Origin: Sinohyriopsis cumingii
Lineage: Eukaryota > Mollusca > Bivalvia > Unionida > Unionidae
DNA length: 64,000 nt
Assembly (NCBI GenBank): GCA_028554795.2
Contig: CM068830.1
Location: forward strand, 115,749,214-115,813,213
Direction of reading: 5' to 3'
Shown: positions 36,871 through 49,329 of the stretch, in pieces
How the letters are laid out: each line of letters begins with the position of its first letter
How positions within the stretch are numbered: the stretch's first letter is position 1
Notes under the pieces: generated by a model
The model's input: the letters and a program-made list of their open reading frames with translations, nothing else
Told to the model about the DNA's origin: nothing
Databases searched by the model: none
Program-made: the position numbers and the translations under genes

Positions 36871-38462
36871 TATCTCCAAACACAATGTCACTTGTCTGAC
36901 TGCCAAATGAGTACATGGACAGCTGAAACCAGTCAGGTGAAAAGCAGAACTAACAGCAATCCAAGTGTATATGAGATACCTTTGTCTGTAAGACCATAGA
37001 TAACTATCATGATAGATGTGCTCGTTCTGACTTCTAACATTGAAGCCTTCTGAGACACCTATTCAAAACATATGGCATTTACCATCCCCATCATTTTACC
37101 ACCCACAGAATGAACTGTGACACCCTTCTGAAAACCAGCAGCATAGAGCTTGCAATGCTGTTGGAGAGACCTCTTTGTATAAAGAGGCCACAAAGGTGGC
37201 ACATCAATGGTTAGTATATGACATGATAAGGCTAACAAGTGTCCTTTCACTCGATCTACCTACCAGCTGGAAAGTCTATTTCAGTTGAAAAAAGTTGGAT
37301 GATAATGCTGAGCCAGTTCACCTGATATCAAATGGACTTTCACCTGTCAAAATGGCTGCCCACTAAATAGCATATACTAGAATAATCTTTAATCGATAAA
37401 TTAAAAGTATGCAAGCAAATTGATATCATGAGAGACAATAGAGTTGGTATGCTGTGGCATTCCTCTTTAGAGAAGATCCAACAGAATAATGCCTGACATG
37501 AAGTGTATGTCTTCTATGATGATGCCAAGGTTCAAGCTGCAAAAGATCAGCAAGATTAGAATTCATTCGATAAGAGAAATTTAATACAATAGAGGTGCAA
37601 GAAAAAAAATACAAAGAAAACTATAAGGTTGTATACTGGGTCAATCTGCATTATGAACATCATGTGTCAACCCTCTGGCTGAGAGAGACAAGATGTGAGA
37701 TTTTTTTGATGACTCATGATTCACCATCAGTACAACAGCAAAAATTGGATACTGAAAAGCTAACAAAAGACTTTCTACAGGTTTGAAATAAAATCAAGAA
37801 AATACAAAAATACTTATGCATGCATGTGTAGGGTTTGATGGCCAGCTATCACAGTAATGTCATGGAATCAATAAAATTTTAATTCTAAAAATGTAGGGAT
37901 ACAAAAACTAACATGACTAACAAAGTGGGTTCTTCCCTATGCTATATAAATGAATATGCTTATATATAGGGATATATTATTAGACCTTTATTAGGCTCTT
38001 TATTATACCCTTTTGGGACAAATAAATGGAAAGTTAATTTTATTACAGAATTTTCAGAGAAAACAATATCATTACAAAGGACTATTTTACCAGTCTAGTT
38101 CATAACAATAACACCATGCATATCAACAAAAGTTAAAAAATTACACAGAGTAACACAGACAAGGTACATAATATTTTTTATATCTATATTATAGTTAATT
38201 TTGTTCATTGTGGGTTTATACTTTAAGGTAAGGTCATTTTGCTTGGTAAATTGATTTTTTGGTTGTTTGACCTTACAAGGTGTAAAAGTGATATTGTTGA
38301 TGAATTTGATTGGATCTGAGTTAAGGTGAATGGCTTTCACTTAGGAATTTCTGGGTTAACTGGTTATTGATTGGTTAGCTGTTAAAGTACCTGACCTTGT
38401 TTGAATGATCTAGAAATGAATATTTGACCCTCATCCTTGATATGAAATAGTGTCCTAGTGTG

Positions 38463-38466
<4 letters not shown>
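36871..38466. other. Intronic spacer, no feature seen
   Basis: AT-rich unique sequence; short reading frames on both strands show no recognisable domain or splice context. Confidence 0.5.

Positions 38467-38469
<3 letters not shown>

Positions 38470-38542
<73 letters not shown>
38470..38542 (+). repeat. (TA)n microsatellite
   Basis: About 36 TA dinucleotides. Confidence 0.97.
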
Positions 38543-38544
<2 letters not shown>

Positions 38545-39398
38545 GCTCAGCTGAAAATTAATTATTTCTATCTTAAAAACTTAGTATAATCAGCTTTAGT
38601 TGTGTTCAGAGGATTTATTTATTTCAATTATTCATTGGAATTACAAGGCACACATAACTTTTAGGACTAAGTAAATATTTTGGAATTACTGTGAATTCCT
38701 TTCAAGAAATTTTAGATTTTATAATTGTGACATCAAGACCGTTAGCACAGCAAACTATTCCAGACACCACTGGAACTCATTTGGAATACAGACATGCCAG
38801 CCATTATGATGTTTGCATAATCATTATGCTTTCTTTTCACTACATTATGTAAACTGTTATATGGGTTACATTTTTGGGGTAGATAAAAAATAAAATAAAA
38901 ATGAAGCAATACAAAGTTGTTTTTGTCATTTTTATTACCAGCTATTTAATTCCACTTATAAATTTGAGAATATTCTTAAAAGGATGAATGCTGCATATGA
39001 ATAACATAAGAGTACTTTCCTTATTTGTTATTTATAACAACTGTATATAATCCATTTCCAACAAAACAGAAAGGCTTCCTAAAATATACACTTTTCCTCC
39101 CAGATTCAATGTATTGATAAGATAGTTGTAGTGCAGTCTACCATTAAAAAAACTGGCACCAGATGTTATGCAAAACACTATACGTGTGAGATGTGGATGT
39201 TAAAAATGATGAAAAATGTTAGAGCAGATGGATTTGTTCAAACTTCAAATAATGTCAAATCAGAAATAATGATAAATCAACACCACTTTAGAGACTTTAA
39301 AAAAGAACGTAAGAGTTATGTACTACAGCACTCTGAGCACATGATCATGCTCATTGCATAATTCCTGTTCATGATCATTCAGCAAAAGTTTCACATGT

Positions 39399-39490
39399 AG
39401 ACTAGTTACACATGTAGACTAGTTACACATGTAGACACATTACACATGTAGACTAGTTACACTTGTAGACACGTTACACATGTAGACAAG
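39399..39490 (+). repeat. 17-bp tandem repeat, about 5 copies
   Basis: ACACATGTAGACTAGTT and close variants repeat. Confidence 0.85.
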
Positions 39491-39559
39491 TTTAAGTGAC
39501 TTCTGACAATTGATAATTCTTCAGTATGTTCTGTGTTTGTATTCTAATCGATACGGATC

Positions 39560-39660
39560 TTGCCTTTTTAATTTTTTACTTTGTATTCTAGTGAAATTAT
39601 TTATTGAATGTTACAAAACATGTTGGTTTCTTTTTTTCTGTAACTAAGTTTAAGACCATA
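39560..39660 (+). mobile_element. LTR-end-like fragment
   Basis: A short stretch (ACTTTGTATTCTAGTGAAAT, TTATTGAATGTTACAAA, TAAGACCATAGAGTGA) matches the 3' part of the LTR-like sequence at 56790-56930. Confidence 0.45.
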
Positions 39661-39719
39661 GAGTGATAACAATATAAATAACTACAACTCCATATTGTTA
39701 GAATTCCATTCCCAGAGAA

Positions 39720-42000
39720 ACATTTGGGTATCCTATGAATCTGATACAGGTAATGGATTGTACCATTTCAGTATCTTATGAATCTGATAAAAGTAATGGA
39801 TTGTACCATGTGGGTATCTTATGAATCTGATACAAGTAATGGATTGTACCATTTAAGTATCTTATTAATCTGATACAAGTAATGGATTGTACCATTTGGG
39901 TACCTTATGAATCTGATGCAGGTAATGGATTGTACCATTTGGGTATCTTATGAATCTGATACAAGTAATGGATTGTACCATTTGGGTATCTTATGAATCT
40001 GATACAAGTGATGGATTGTACAATGTGGGTATCTTATGAATCTGATACAAGTATTTGGATTGCACCATTTGGGTATCTTATGAATCTGATACAAGTAATG
40101 GATTGTACCATGTGGGTATCTTACGAATCTGATACAAGTAATGGATTGTACCATGTGGGTATCTTATGACTCTGATACAAGTAATGGATTGTACCATGTG
40201 GGTATCTTATGAATCTGATACAAGTATTGGATTGTACCATATGGGTATCTTATGAATCTGATACAAGTAATGGATTGTACCATGTAGGTATCTTATGAAT
40301 CTGATACAAGTAATGGATTGTACCATGTGGGTATCTTATGATTCTGATACAAGTAATGGATTGTACCATGTAGGTATCTTATGAATCTGATATAAGTAAT
40401 GGATTGTACCATGTGGGTATATTATGACCCTGATACAAGTAATGGATTGTACCATGTAGGTATCTTATGAATCTGATACAAGTAATGGATTGAAATATGT
40501 GGGTATCTTATGAATCTGATACAAGTAATGGGTTATACCATTTGGGTATATTATGAATCTGATACAAGTAATGGATTGTACCATGTAGGTATCTTATGAA
40601 TCTGATACAAGTAATGGATTGTACCATGTGGGTATCTTATGAATCTGATACAAGTAATGGGTTGTACCATTTGAGTATCTTATAAATCTGATATAAGTAA
40701 TGGATTGTACCATGTAGGTATCTTATGAATCAGATACAAGTAATGGGTTGTACCATGTTGGTATCTTATGAATTGGATACAAGTAATGGATTGTACCATT
40801 TGGGTATCTTATGAATCAGATACAAGTAATGGATTGAACCATGTGGGTATCTTATGAATCTGATACAAGTATTGGATTGTACCATTTGGGTATCTTATGA
40901 ATCTGATACAAGTAATGGATTGTACCATTTGGGTATCTTATGAATCTGATACAAGTAATGGATTGTACCATGTGGGTATCTTATCATTCTGATACAGGTA
41001 ATGTATTGTACCATGTAGGTATCTTATGAATCTGATATAAGTAATGGATTGTACCATGTGGGTATATTATGACCCTGATACAAGTAATGGATTGTACCAT
41101 GTAGGTATCTTATGAATCGGATACAAGTAATGGATTGTACCATTTGGGTATCTTATGAATCGGATACAAGTAATGGATTGAACCATGTGGGTATCTTATG
41201 AATCTGATACAAGTATTAGATTGTACCATTTGGGTATCTTATGAATCTGATACAAGTAATGGATTGTACCATGTAGGTATCTTATGAATCTGATACAAGT
41301 AATGGATTGTACCATGTGGGTATCTTATCATTCTGATACAGGTAATGTATTGTACGATGTAGGTATCTTATGAATCTGATATAAGTAATGGATTGTACCA
41401 TGTGGGTATATTATGACCCTGATACAAGTAATGGATTGTACCATGTAGGTATCTTATGAATCTGATACAAGTAATGGATTGAACCATGTGGGTATCTTAT
41501 GAATCTGATACAAGTAATGGGTTATACCATTTGGGTATCTTATGAATCTTATACAAGTAATGGATTGTACCATTTGGGTATCTTATGAATCTGATACAAG
41601 TAATGGATTGAACCATGTGGGTATCTTATGAATCTGATACAAGTAATGAGTTGTACCATTTGAGTATCTTATGAATCTGATATAAGTAATGGATTGTACC
41701 ATGTAGGTATCTTATGAATCAGATACAAGTAATGGGTTGTACCATGTTGGTATCTTATGAATCGGATACAAGTAATGGATTGTACCATTTGGATATCTTA
41801 TGAATCGGATACAAGTAATGGATTGTACCATGTAGGTATCTTATGAATCTGATACAAGTAATGGGTTGTGCCATTTGGGTATCTTTTGAATCTGATACAA
41901 GTAATGGATTGTACCATTTGGGTATCTTATGAATCTGATACAAGTAATGGATTGTACCATGTAGATATCTTATGGATCTGATACAAGTAATGGATTGTTT
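39720..42000 (+). repeat. 43-bp minisatellite, about 53 copies
   Basis: Unit GGGTATCTTATGAATCTGAT then ACAAGTAATGGATTGTACCA then TGT. It is unrelated in sequence to the other 43-bp array. Minus-strand frames here are repeat-driven. Confidence 0.95.
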
Positions 42001-42535
42001 CAACCTGATCATTGCTAAATTTATCTCAGGCAAAACAGGAACACAGACTATGTTAGTGCTTACTATTCATCTTTATCACAATTTCTACTGGTAATGTTTC
42101 ACGTGGTGACTTTGTTTAGGAGTGCCATTCCAAGCAACATAAATGAAGATGTGAAAGTCATAGACTAACACAGCATGTGTGTAAAATGTTTACGCATAAT
42201 GCAAGTAGCTGTAATGAGAGAAACAACCAAGTCAGTGCCTAGTACAGTATTCACATTTCCAAGAGGACTTAGTGAGTTTGTTTTAAAATTAAGCTTGTAT
42301 AGTATGACAAAATTTATCTCTGATTTAAGTGTCTGTTGAGAAATCTTGTTCAAGACATTGTCTCTTACATATTTTGTATGTGTGAAGTTAAAATATACTT
42401 TTAATCCACTGTGAACAACATATATTTTTAAGTTCTAATCATGATACACGAATGTTTTTTTTTTCTAAGCCAGTTAAAGAATGCTCAGACACAGTCAGTA
42501 CCTCTATAAGCAATTGGGGTGTGTGTGTGTGTGAT
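42001..42535. other. Intronic spacer, no feature seen
   Basis: No domain, repeat or transposon recognised. Confidence 0.5.
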
Positions 42536-42838
42536 TAAGCTTTTAAATGTAGCTTAAGGAATTTTAGTCATATAGCTACTATGTCTGCAGTGTGGCAGTA
42601 AGTATATAGTGATTTCTAACACTGGGGCATAATGCTGCAGACATGTAGCATCAGGTCCCACCCAATCACATTATCCTGACACAAGAATGACTAATCCTAA
42701 CATCAACCTCTTAATGCTGAGTGTCAAGCAAGGTAGCTGCTAATACTACTGTGATAAGTCTTCAGTATGACTTGGCCAGGGTTTGAACCTGTGACCTCCT
42801 GCATCGTGGTGGATATTCTAACCACTTGTGGCTTTGCT
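42536..42838 (-). mobile_element. tRNA-headed SINE, family A, copy 2
   Basis: On the minus strand it shows a degraded tRNA-like head with B box GGTTCAAACCC, the internal GTGTCAGGATAATGTGATTG and the tail GCAGACATAGTAGCTATATG shared with the other family A copies. It is more diverged than the copies at 54.4 and 55.2 kb. Confidence 0.8.
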
Positions 42839-43760
42839 ACAATGTTTAGATTTTATTATTGTGCTACATATATCTATCACAGCAAACTCTTAGATGAATA
42901 CACATATTTTGACCACACTTTTAACTCTTAAATTAATACATATATAATCAACATCCTTTTTTCTCTCAAAGGAATACACATTATTGCTTGTTACTAAGAT
43001 TGACTAGGATGTTAGCATGTCTTTCATTTTTACTTTATACATTCTGGCAGGCTTGATGTTAGATGATGCAACTATTTCATATATAGTGAAGTTTATATCA
43101 TATTCATTTTCAAAGTTTCTGATGTTCTCTACTTTCCTTTGATGTCATAAAGCAATCATTTGAATGGCTATCTAAATGGAAAACTGGTGCATTTGATAAA
43201 TTCTCTATTCCAGAAAAGATACATATGCCATCTTTATTCTTTAAGGTTAATACAAGCATTTATCTTTTAATCCATTCAGGCAATTCAGTATATAAGGTCC
43301 CTCTGGTTGGATGATGTCTATGTGTGGCATAGAATATTCAAACCTGTCAAACTGCATGCTTATCTTTTGTCAAACTTTGATATGTCAGATAAGCCTTCAA
43401 TGGAATCATCCATTTCCTGTGAGACAGATAGCAACATTTTGATTTTTCAAATAATGATCTGCTTCAAATATTGTTCATTTTCATTCAAAATTGATTGAAA
43501 TCTTGGTTGTTACTACTGTGATTTCTATATTCATAGAAATTCATGGTCTGGATTTTGTGACATATCTGATTTTACTTATTCATATATCTCAATTGTTTTC
43601 TAGATGGAAGGAATATTAAGGAGACATCTTCACTTATATTTTATTTACATAAAAAATGGATTGATCTATTTCATTTGTATTTATATATTTGTTTAAAAAG
43701 TAAATGTATTCAGTTCAGTGATACACAATTTGAACAAAGTGAATAAAGTAATTGTCCTAA
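42839..43760. other. Intronic spacer, no feature seen
   Basis: A 63-codon open frame at 43307 has no recognisable domain and no clear splice context. Confidence 0.5.
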
Positions 43761-43789
43761 TGTGTGTGTGTGTGTGTGTGTGCGTGTGG
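43761..43789 (+). repeat. (TG)n microsatellite
   Basis: About 12 TG dinucleotides, 39 bp upstream of the receptor microexon. Confidence 0.9.
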
Positions 43790-43827
43790 TTTACTGACTC
43801 CTCACTGAGCTATTTCTTTCTCTTCAG

Positions 43828-43852
43828 GATGCAAGAGCTCTTGCTTCAGGGG
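43828..43852 (+). CDS. Receptor exon 7: 25-nt cytoplasmic microexon
   Basis: It lies between a strong acceptor (TTTCTCTTCAG) and a strong donor (GTGAGT). Entered in phase 1 from the transmembrane exon it encodes G-C-K-S-S-C-F-R and leaves in phase 2, which is the phase needed by the last exon to read an open tail. The residues lie just inside the membrane, and the two Cys could be palmitoylated (inference). Skipping it would shift the frame and remove the tyrosine motifs. Its support is the pair of splice sites plus phase consistency on both sides. Confidence 0.65.
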
Positions 43853-43914
43853 GTGAGTAGCTTTGGATAACATAAAAGTATGAGTTTAATTCCATACAAA
43901 TCTATTCCTTTACT

Positions 43915-46900
43915 TTATACTTACTGACCTGATATACAACTTCACTTTATGCTGGTTGGCCTGATGTATGACTTCACTTTATACTGACTGACCTCATGTT
44001 TAACTTCACTTTATTCTAGCTGGCCAGACATATGACTTCACTTTATAATAGCAGGCCTGATGTTTGACTTCACTTTATACTAGCTGGCCTGATGTTTGAC
44101 TTCATTTCATACTGGCTGGCCTGATATTTGACTTCACTTTATACTGAGTGGCCTGATGTTTGACTTCACATTATACTTGTTGGCCTGATGTTTGACTTCA
44201 CTTTGTACTGGCTGGCCTGATATATGACTTCACTTTATACTGGCAGGCCTGACATATGACTTCACTTTATACTGGCAGACCTGATATATGACTTCACTTT
44301 ATACTGGCAGGCCTGACATATGACTTCACTTTAACTGGCAGGCCTGATGTTTGACTTCACTTTATACTGGCAGGCCTGACATATGACTTCACTTTATACT
44401 GGCAGGCCTGATATATGACTTCACTTTATACTGGCAGGCCTGACATATGACTTCACTTTAACTGGCAGGCCTGATGTTTGGCTTCACTTTATACTGGCAG
44501 GCCTGACATATGACTTCACTTTATACTGGCAGGCCTGATGTTTGACTTGACTTTATACTGGCAGGCCTGACATATGACTTCACTTTATACTGGCAGGCCT
44601 GATATATGACTTCACTTTATACTGGCAGGCCTGATATATGACTTCATTATATATTGGCAGGCCTGATATATGACTTCACTTTATACTGGCAGGCCTGATA
44701 TATGACTTCACTTTATACTGGCAGGCCTGATATATGACTTCACTTTATACTGGCTGGCCTGACATAAGACTTCACTTTATACTGGCTGGCATGATATATT
44801 ACTTCATTTTATACTGGCAGGCCTGATGTTTGACTTCACTTTATACTGGCTGGCCTGATATATGACTTCACTTTATACTGGCATGCCTGATATATGACTT
44901 CACTTTATACTGGCAGGCCTGATATATGACTTCACTTTATACTGGCAGGCCTGATGTTTGACTTCACTTTATATTGGCAGGCCTGACATATGACTTCACT
45001 TTATACTGGCAGGCCTGATATATGACTTCACTTTATACTGGCAGGCCTGATGTTTGACTTCACTTTATACTGGCAGGCCTGACATATGACTTCACTTTAT
45101 ACTGGCTGGCCTGATATATGACCTCACTTTATACTGGCAGGCCTAATGTTTGACTTCACTTTATACTGGCAGGCCTGACATATGACTTCACTTTATACTG
45201 GCTGGCCTGATATATGACCTCACTTTATACTGGCAGGCCTGATGTTTGACTTCACTTTATACTGGCAGGCCTGACATATGACTTCACTTTATACTGGCTG
45301 GCCTGATATATGACTTCACTTTATACTGGCAGGCCTGATATATGACTTCACTTTATACTGGCAGGCCTGATGTTTGACTTCACTTTATACTGGCAGGCCT
45401 GATATATGACTTCACTTTATACTGGCAGGCCTGATGTTTGACTTCACTTTATACTGGCAGGCCTGATATATGACTTCACTTTATACTGGCTGGCCTGATA
45501 TATGACCTCACTTTAAACTGGCAGGCCTGATGTTTGACTTCACTTTATACTGGCAGGCCTGACATATGACTTCACTTTATACTGGCAGGCCTGATATATG
45601 ACCTCACTTTATACTGGCAGGCCTGATGTTTGACTTCACTTTATACTGGCAGGCCTGACATATGACTTCACTTTATACTGGCTGGCCTGATATATGACTT
45701 CACTTTATACTGGCAGGCCTGATATATGACTTCACTTTATACTGGCAGGCCTGATGTTTGACTTCACTTTATAATGGCAGGCCTGATATATGACTTCACT
45801 TTATACTGGCAGGCCTGATGTTTGACTTCACTTTATACTGGCTGGCCTGATATATGACTTCACTTTATACTGGCAGGCCTGATATATGACTTCTCTTTAT
45901 ACTGGCAGGCCTGATGTTTGACTTCACTTTATATTGGCAGGCCTGACATATGACTTCACTTTATACTGGCAGGCCTGATATATGACCTCACTTTATACTG
46001 GCAGGCCTGATGTTTGACTTCACTTTATACTGGCTGGCCTGACATATGACTTCACTTTATACTCGCAGGCCTGATATATGACTTCACTTTATACTGGCTG
46101 GCCTGATATATGACTTCACTTTATACTGGCTGGCCTGATATATGACTTCACTTTATACTGGCAGGCCTGATGTTTGACTTCACTTTATACTGGCAGGCCT
46201 GATATATGACTTCACTTTATACTGGCAGGCCTGATGTTTGACTTCACTTTATACTGGCAGGCCTGATATATGACTTCACTTTATACTGGCTGGCCTGATA
46301 TATGACTTCTCTTTATACTGGCAGGCCTGATGTTTGACTTCACTTTATATTGGCAGGCCTGACATATGACTTCACTTTATACTGGCTGGCCTGATATATG
46401 ACTTCACTTTAAACTGGCAGGCCTGATGTTTGACTTCACTTTATACTGGCAGGCCTGACATATGACTTCACGTTATACTGGCAGGCCTGATATATGACCT
46501 CACTTTATACTGGCAGGCCTGATGTTTGACTTCACTTTATACTGGCAGGCCTGACATATGACTTCACTTTATACTGGCTGGCCTGATATATGACTTCACT
46601 TTATACTGGCAGGCCTGATATATGACTTCACTTTATACTGGCAGGCCTGATATATGACTTCACTTTATACTGGCTGGCCTGATATATGACTTCACTTTAT
46701 ACTGGCAGGCCTTATATATGACTTCTCTTTATACTGGCAGGCCTGATGTTTGACTTCACTTTATATTGGCAGGCCTGACATATGACTTCACTTTATACTG
46801 GCTGGCCTGATATATGACCTCACTTTATACTGGCAGGCCTGATGTTTGACTTCACTTTATACTGGCTGGCCTGACATATGACTTCACTTTATACTGGCAG

Positions 46901-47010
46901 GCCTGATATATGACTTCACTTTATACTGGCTGGCCTGATATATGACTTCACTTTATACTGGCTGGCCTGATATATGACCTCACTTTATACTGGCATGCCT
47001 GATATATTAG
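43915..47010 (+). repeat. 32-bp minisatellite, about 97 copies
   Basis: Unit GACTTCACTTTATACTGGCA then GGCCTGATATAT with TTT/CAT variants that alternate in blocks, giving a higher-order pattern. It fills most of the last intron. Confidence 0.95.
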
Positions 47011-47249
47011 AGTCATGTCAATGTTGTATTATTCTTGGCCTGAAATTGTAAAGTTGATTCAAAATGAAATGCTGCTAGTTTGTCAACGTATCAAATTACA
47101 GGAATTTGAGTCCAGTTATCAAAAAAGATACCACTGGTCAATATTATTCCCTCATGTCTACTGTGTAGATCTACAAATAAGATAATACAAAGATTGTAAA
47201 CATTCAACATTAAGTTCAGATGGATAAATTTTATCAAAAAGAGTTCCTT

Positions 47250-47437
47250 CCACAGGCCAAGAGGACTGGGTAACATTACTTTTGATGAATTGTATATATT
47301 ATGTATAGCAATCAGGTACATGCCAACAGGACTGGTTATCACTTTTGGTGAGATGGGTAAATTATGTATAGTAATCAGGGTACAGGCCAGGACGACTGGT
47401 TAATGTAAATTTTGATGAGATGGGTATAGTATGTATT
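47250..47437 (+). repeat. About 64-bp tandem repeat, 3 copies
   Basis: Diverged units (ACAGGCCAAGAGGACTGG ... GATGAATTGTATATATTATG) precede the last exon's acceptor. Confidence 0.7.
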
Positions 47438-47454
47438 TATTTTTTGTTCTTCAG

Positions 47455-47584
47455 CAAGGCAGATGAAGCCATGCATACATATTCAAATACTGAGATGAAC
47501 CCACAGAGTGCAAAACCAGTTTATGAGGAATTGAATAAAGGAAACACAGAACAGAGTGTGTATGATAAAATTTCACCATTATAG
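47455..47584 (+). CDS. Receptor exon 8: cytoplasmic tail with paired tyrosine motifs and stop
   Basis: Begins after TTTTTGTTCTTCAG and is entered in phase 2. It encodes 42 full codons and a TAG at 47582-47584. Three tyrosines are visible: HTYSNTEM (a Y-x-N motif of the Grb2-SH2 type), KPVYEELNKG and EQSVYDKISPL. The latter two form Y-x-x-L, nine residues, Y-x-x-I, within the ITAM spacing rule of 6-12; SVYDKI alone also fits the ITIM consensus. Such motifs recruit SH2 proteins after phosphorylation by Src-family kinases in known immune receptors; for this protein that role is inference. No polyadenylation signal was assigned. Confidence 0.75.
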
Positions 47585-48019
47585 AGGGGTAGGGCTGGAC
47601 AGAGAAAAAACACCAAAGAGTGATTACTGGCATTGTCCGTTACTTCTAATGGAATAGAAGGAACAAATGGATTTATACAAATGTAAGCAAGAAAATGGAG
47701 GGAGCAACATGTTTCTCTATCTATAGTGACTTTCATTCCTTAATACCAATCATTATGCAAGATAAAAAAACAACCCACATTTGGAACGTTTGCAAATAGG
47801 AGATGACTACATGGCATGCTCCATTTTGATACAGACAGCCTACCTTTAATGGTTCATGCTCACATATTTTATAATAACTTGCCCATAGAGCCATATCTAT
47901 AAATATGTCTCAATGCTATTTATTTTGAATTAATTTTTAAATTAATTGTATAGAGCACTTTATATTACTAGTATTCAAATAATGCAGTTGTGGAGGAGAG
48001 AGTAAAATATGTTTGTGTA
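47585..48019 (+). other. Probable 3' UTR and flank of the receptor gene
   Basis: Follows the stop codon; no open frame or repeat is seen. The transcript end cannot be fixed from sequence alone. Confidence 0.4.
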
Positions 48020-48490
48020 AAGGTAAGTAATTATTACACATATGCAAATGTGTTGCAACTTATTGCATAGACTTAACAATGTGTAAAGTTAAGTAATTCA
48101 TTAAATTTATTCAAATATATGTGTTACAATTTATTGCATACACTATGCAATGTGTAAACATAAGTACTTCATTACATATATGCAAATAAATGTGTTGCAG
48201 CTAATTGTATGCCCTATACAATGTGTAAACTTAATCCATTACATATATGCAAATAAATGTGTTACAGCTAATTGCATACACTATACAATGTGTAAATTTA
48301 AGTAATCCATTACATATTTGCAAGCCGCAATGTAAAGCCTATTGTGTGCTGAAAAATGGCATTAAACCCCACAACAACAACAACAACATATTTGCAAGTA
48401 TGTTACAGCTGATTGCATGCACAATATAACATGCAAAATTAAGTAATTCATTACACATGTGCAAATGTGTTGCAGCTCATTGCATAAACA
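48020..48490 (+). repeat. About 62-bp tandem repeat, 6-7 copies
   Basis: Units contain ATATGCAAATAAATGTGTTG, CAGCTAATTGCATACACTAT and ACAATGTGTAAA. The array is interrupted by a short SINE insertion at 48325-48385. Confidence 0.85.
48325..48385 (+). mobile_element. 5'-truncated SINE, family B, with target-site duplication
   Basis: Only the last about 60 bases of family B are present, ending GGCATTAAACCCCACAACAA with more CAA repeats. A perfect 13-bp duplication ACATATTTGCAAG flanks it (48312-48324 and 48386-48398). The array unit continues on both sides. Confidence 0.85.
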
Positions 48491-49059
48491 ATAAAATGTT
48501 ATTTTAAACATATATCTTTTGGTATTTGACATTTATGCTATAACATATTGAAAACCACCTCTAACAACAAATACAGAGGAATTGACAACTGTCAATATAA
48601 ACTGATGATAATATCTGTCTCTACTATTTCTCATAGCCTTGTATACATAATTCTTTTCTAAGGAGAAACATGTAAAGCCTTTAGCAAGTTGAAAAAAACG
48701 CAATTGTTTCAACTATTTTTAAGTCATCACTATTTAATATTTCTTAGAATAAGAAACCTTACGGCAATAAGGACACTGTGGTTTCATGAATATCTATCCA
48801 ACAGAAAGCTGTAACTACCAGTAACCCTTCTGTCTCAAAGATCATCAATACAGGTGTTCATCAAGGGTCAAATATCTAACCCTAACCCCATTTTTGTCAT
48901 CTATACAAATGATCTAATCCCTTAAAGAAGCTGAAGCTAACCTATATGCAAATGATGATTATTTTACTTTGCTTATAACAATGTTGACAAAATAAGGCCA
49001 GTTTTGTAGTCAAAGCTTAGTAATGTTTTCTCTTTCATCCTAACATATACTTGACAAAT

Positions 49060-49160
49060 GTTGTATAACATTCTAGTACTTGAAAAGTGTTGTGTAACAT
49101 TTTTATACTTGACAAATGTTGTATAATACTCTTGTACTTGAAAATTATTGTATACTACTC
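49060..49160 (+). repeat. About 30-bp tandem repeat, 4 copies
   Basis: TTGTATAACATTCTAGTACT then TGAAAAGTG-like units repeat with divergence. Confidence 0.75.
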
Positions 49161-49329
49161 TTATACTCCCATGTATCAATTATAGTTGTAATATATGTTG
49201 TGGAATGCCAAAGACTTGTACTGACTTAAAATTAAAAAAATATCCAGACTGTTGTTACCATACTCACACAATTAATGTACTCAATCAGCTCAGTTCCTCC
49301 TTTATTTATGAATGAATTAACTACAACAA

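Larger units (their letters stand above)
16450..47584 (+). other. Gene model: Ig/FN3 type I transmembrane receptor (8 exons, 5' incomplete)
   Basis: Eight exons in one orientation can be joined with consistent phases: 16450-16678, 17065-17343, 18913-19191, 30854-31180, 34505-34804, 35601-35735, 43828-43852 and 47455-47584. Every internal junction from exon 1 to the microexon is phase 1, the usual class for extracellular modules, and the last junction is phase 2. The order is Ig, Ig, Ig, Ig, FN3, TM, cytoplasmic tail, about 567 codons. The layout fits an invertebrate Ig-superfamily cell-surface receptor or adhesion molecule, with ectodomain outside and tail in the cytoplasm. The signal peptide and possibly further Ig exons lie upstream and are not seen. 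The model rests on splice signals and frame alone; no transcript evidence was available. Confidence 0.75.

Noticed and set aside
25516..47010. CRISPR arrays
   Set aside because: The repeats are contiguous tandem units without unique spacers, and the window is clearly eukaryotic.
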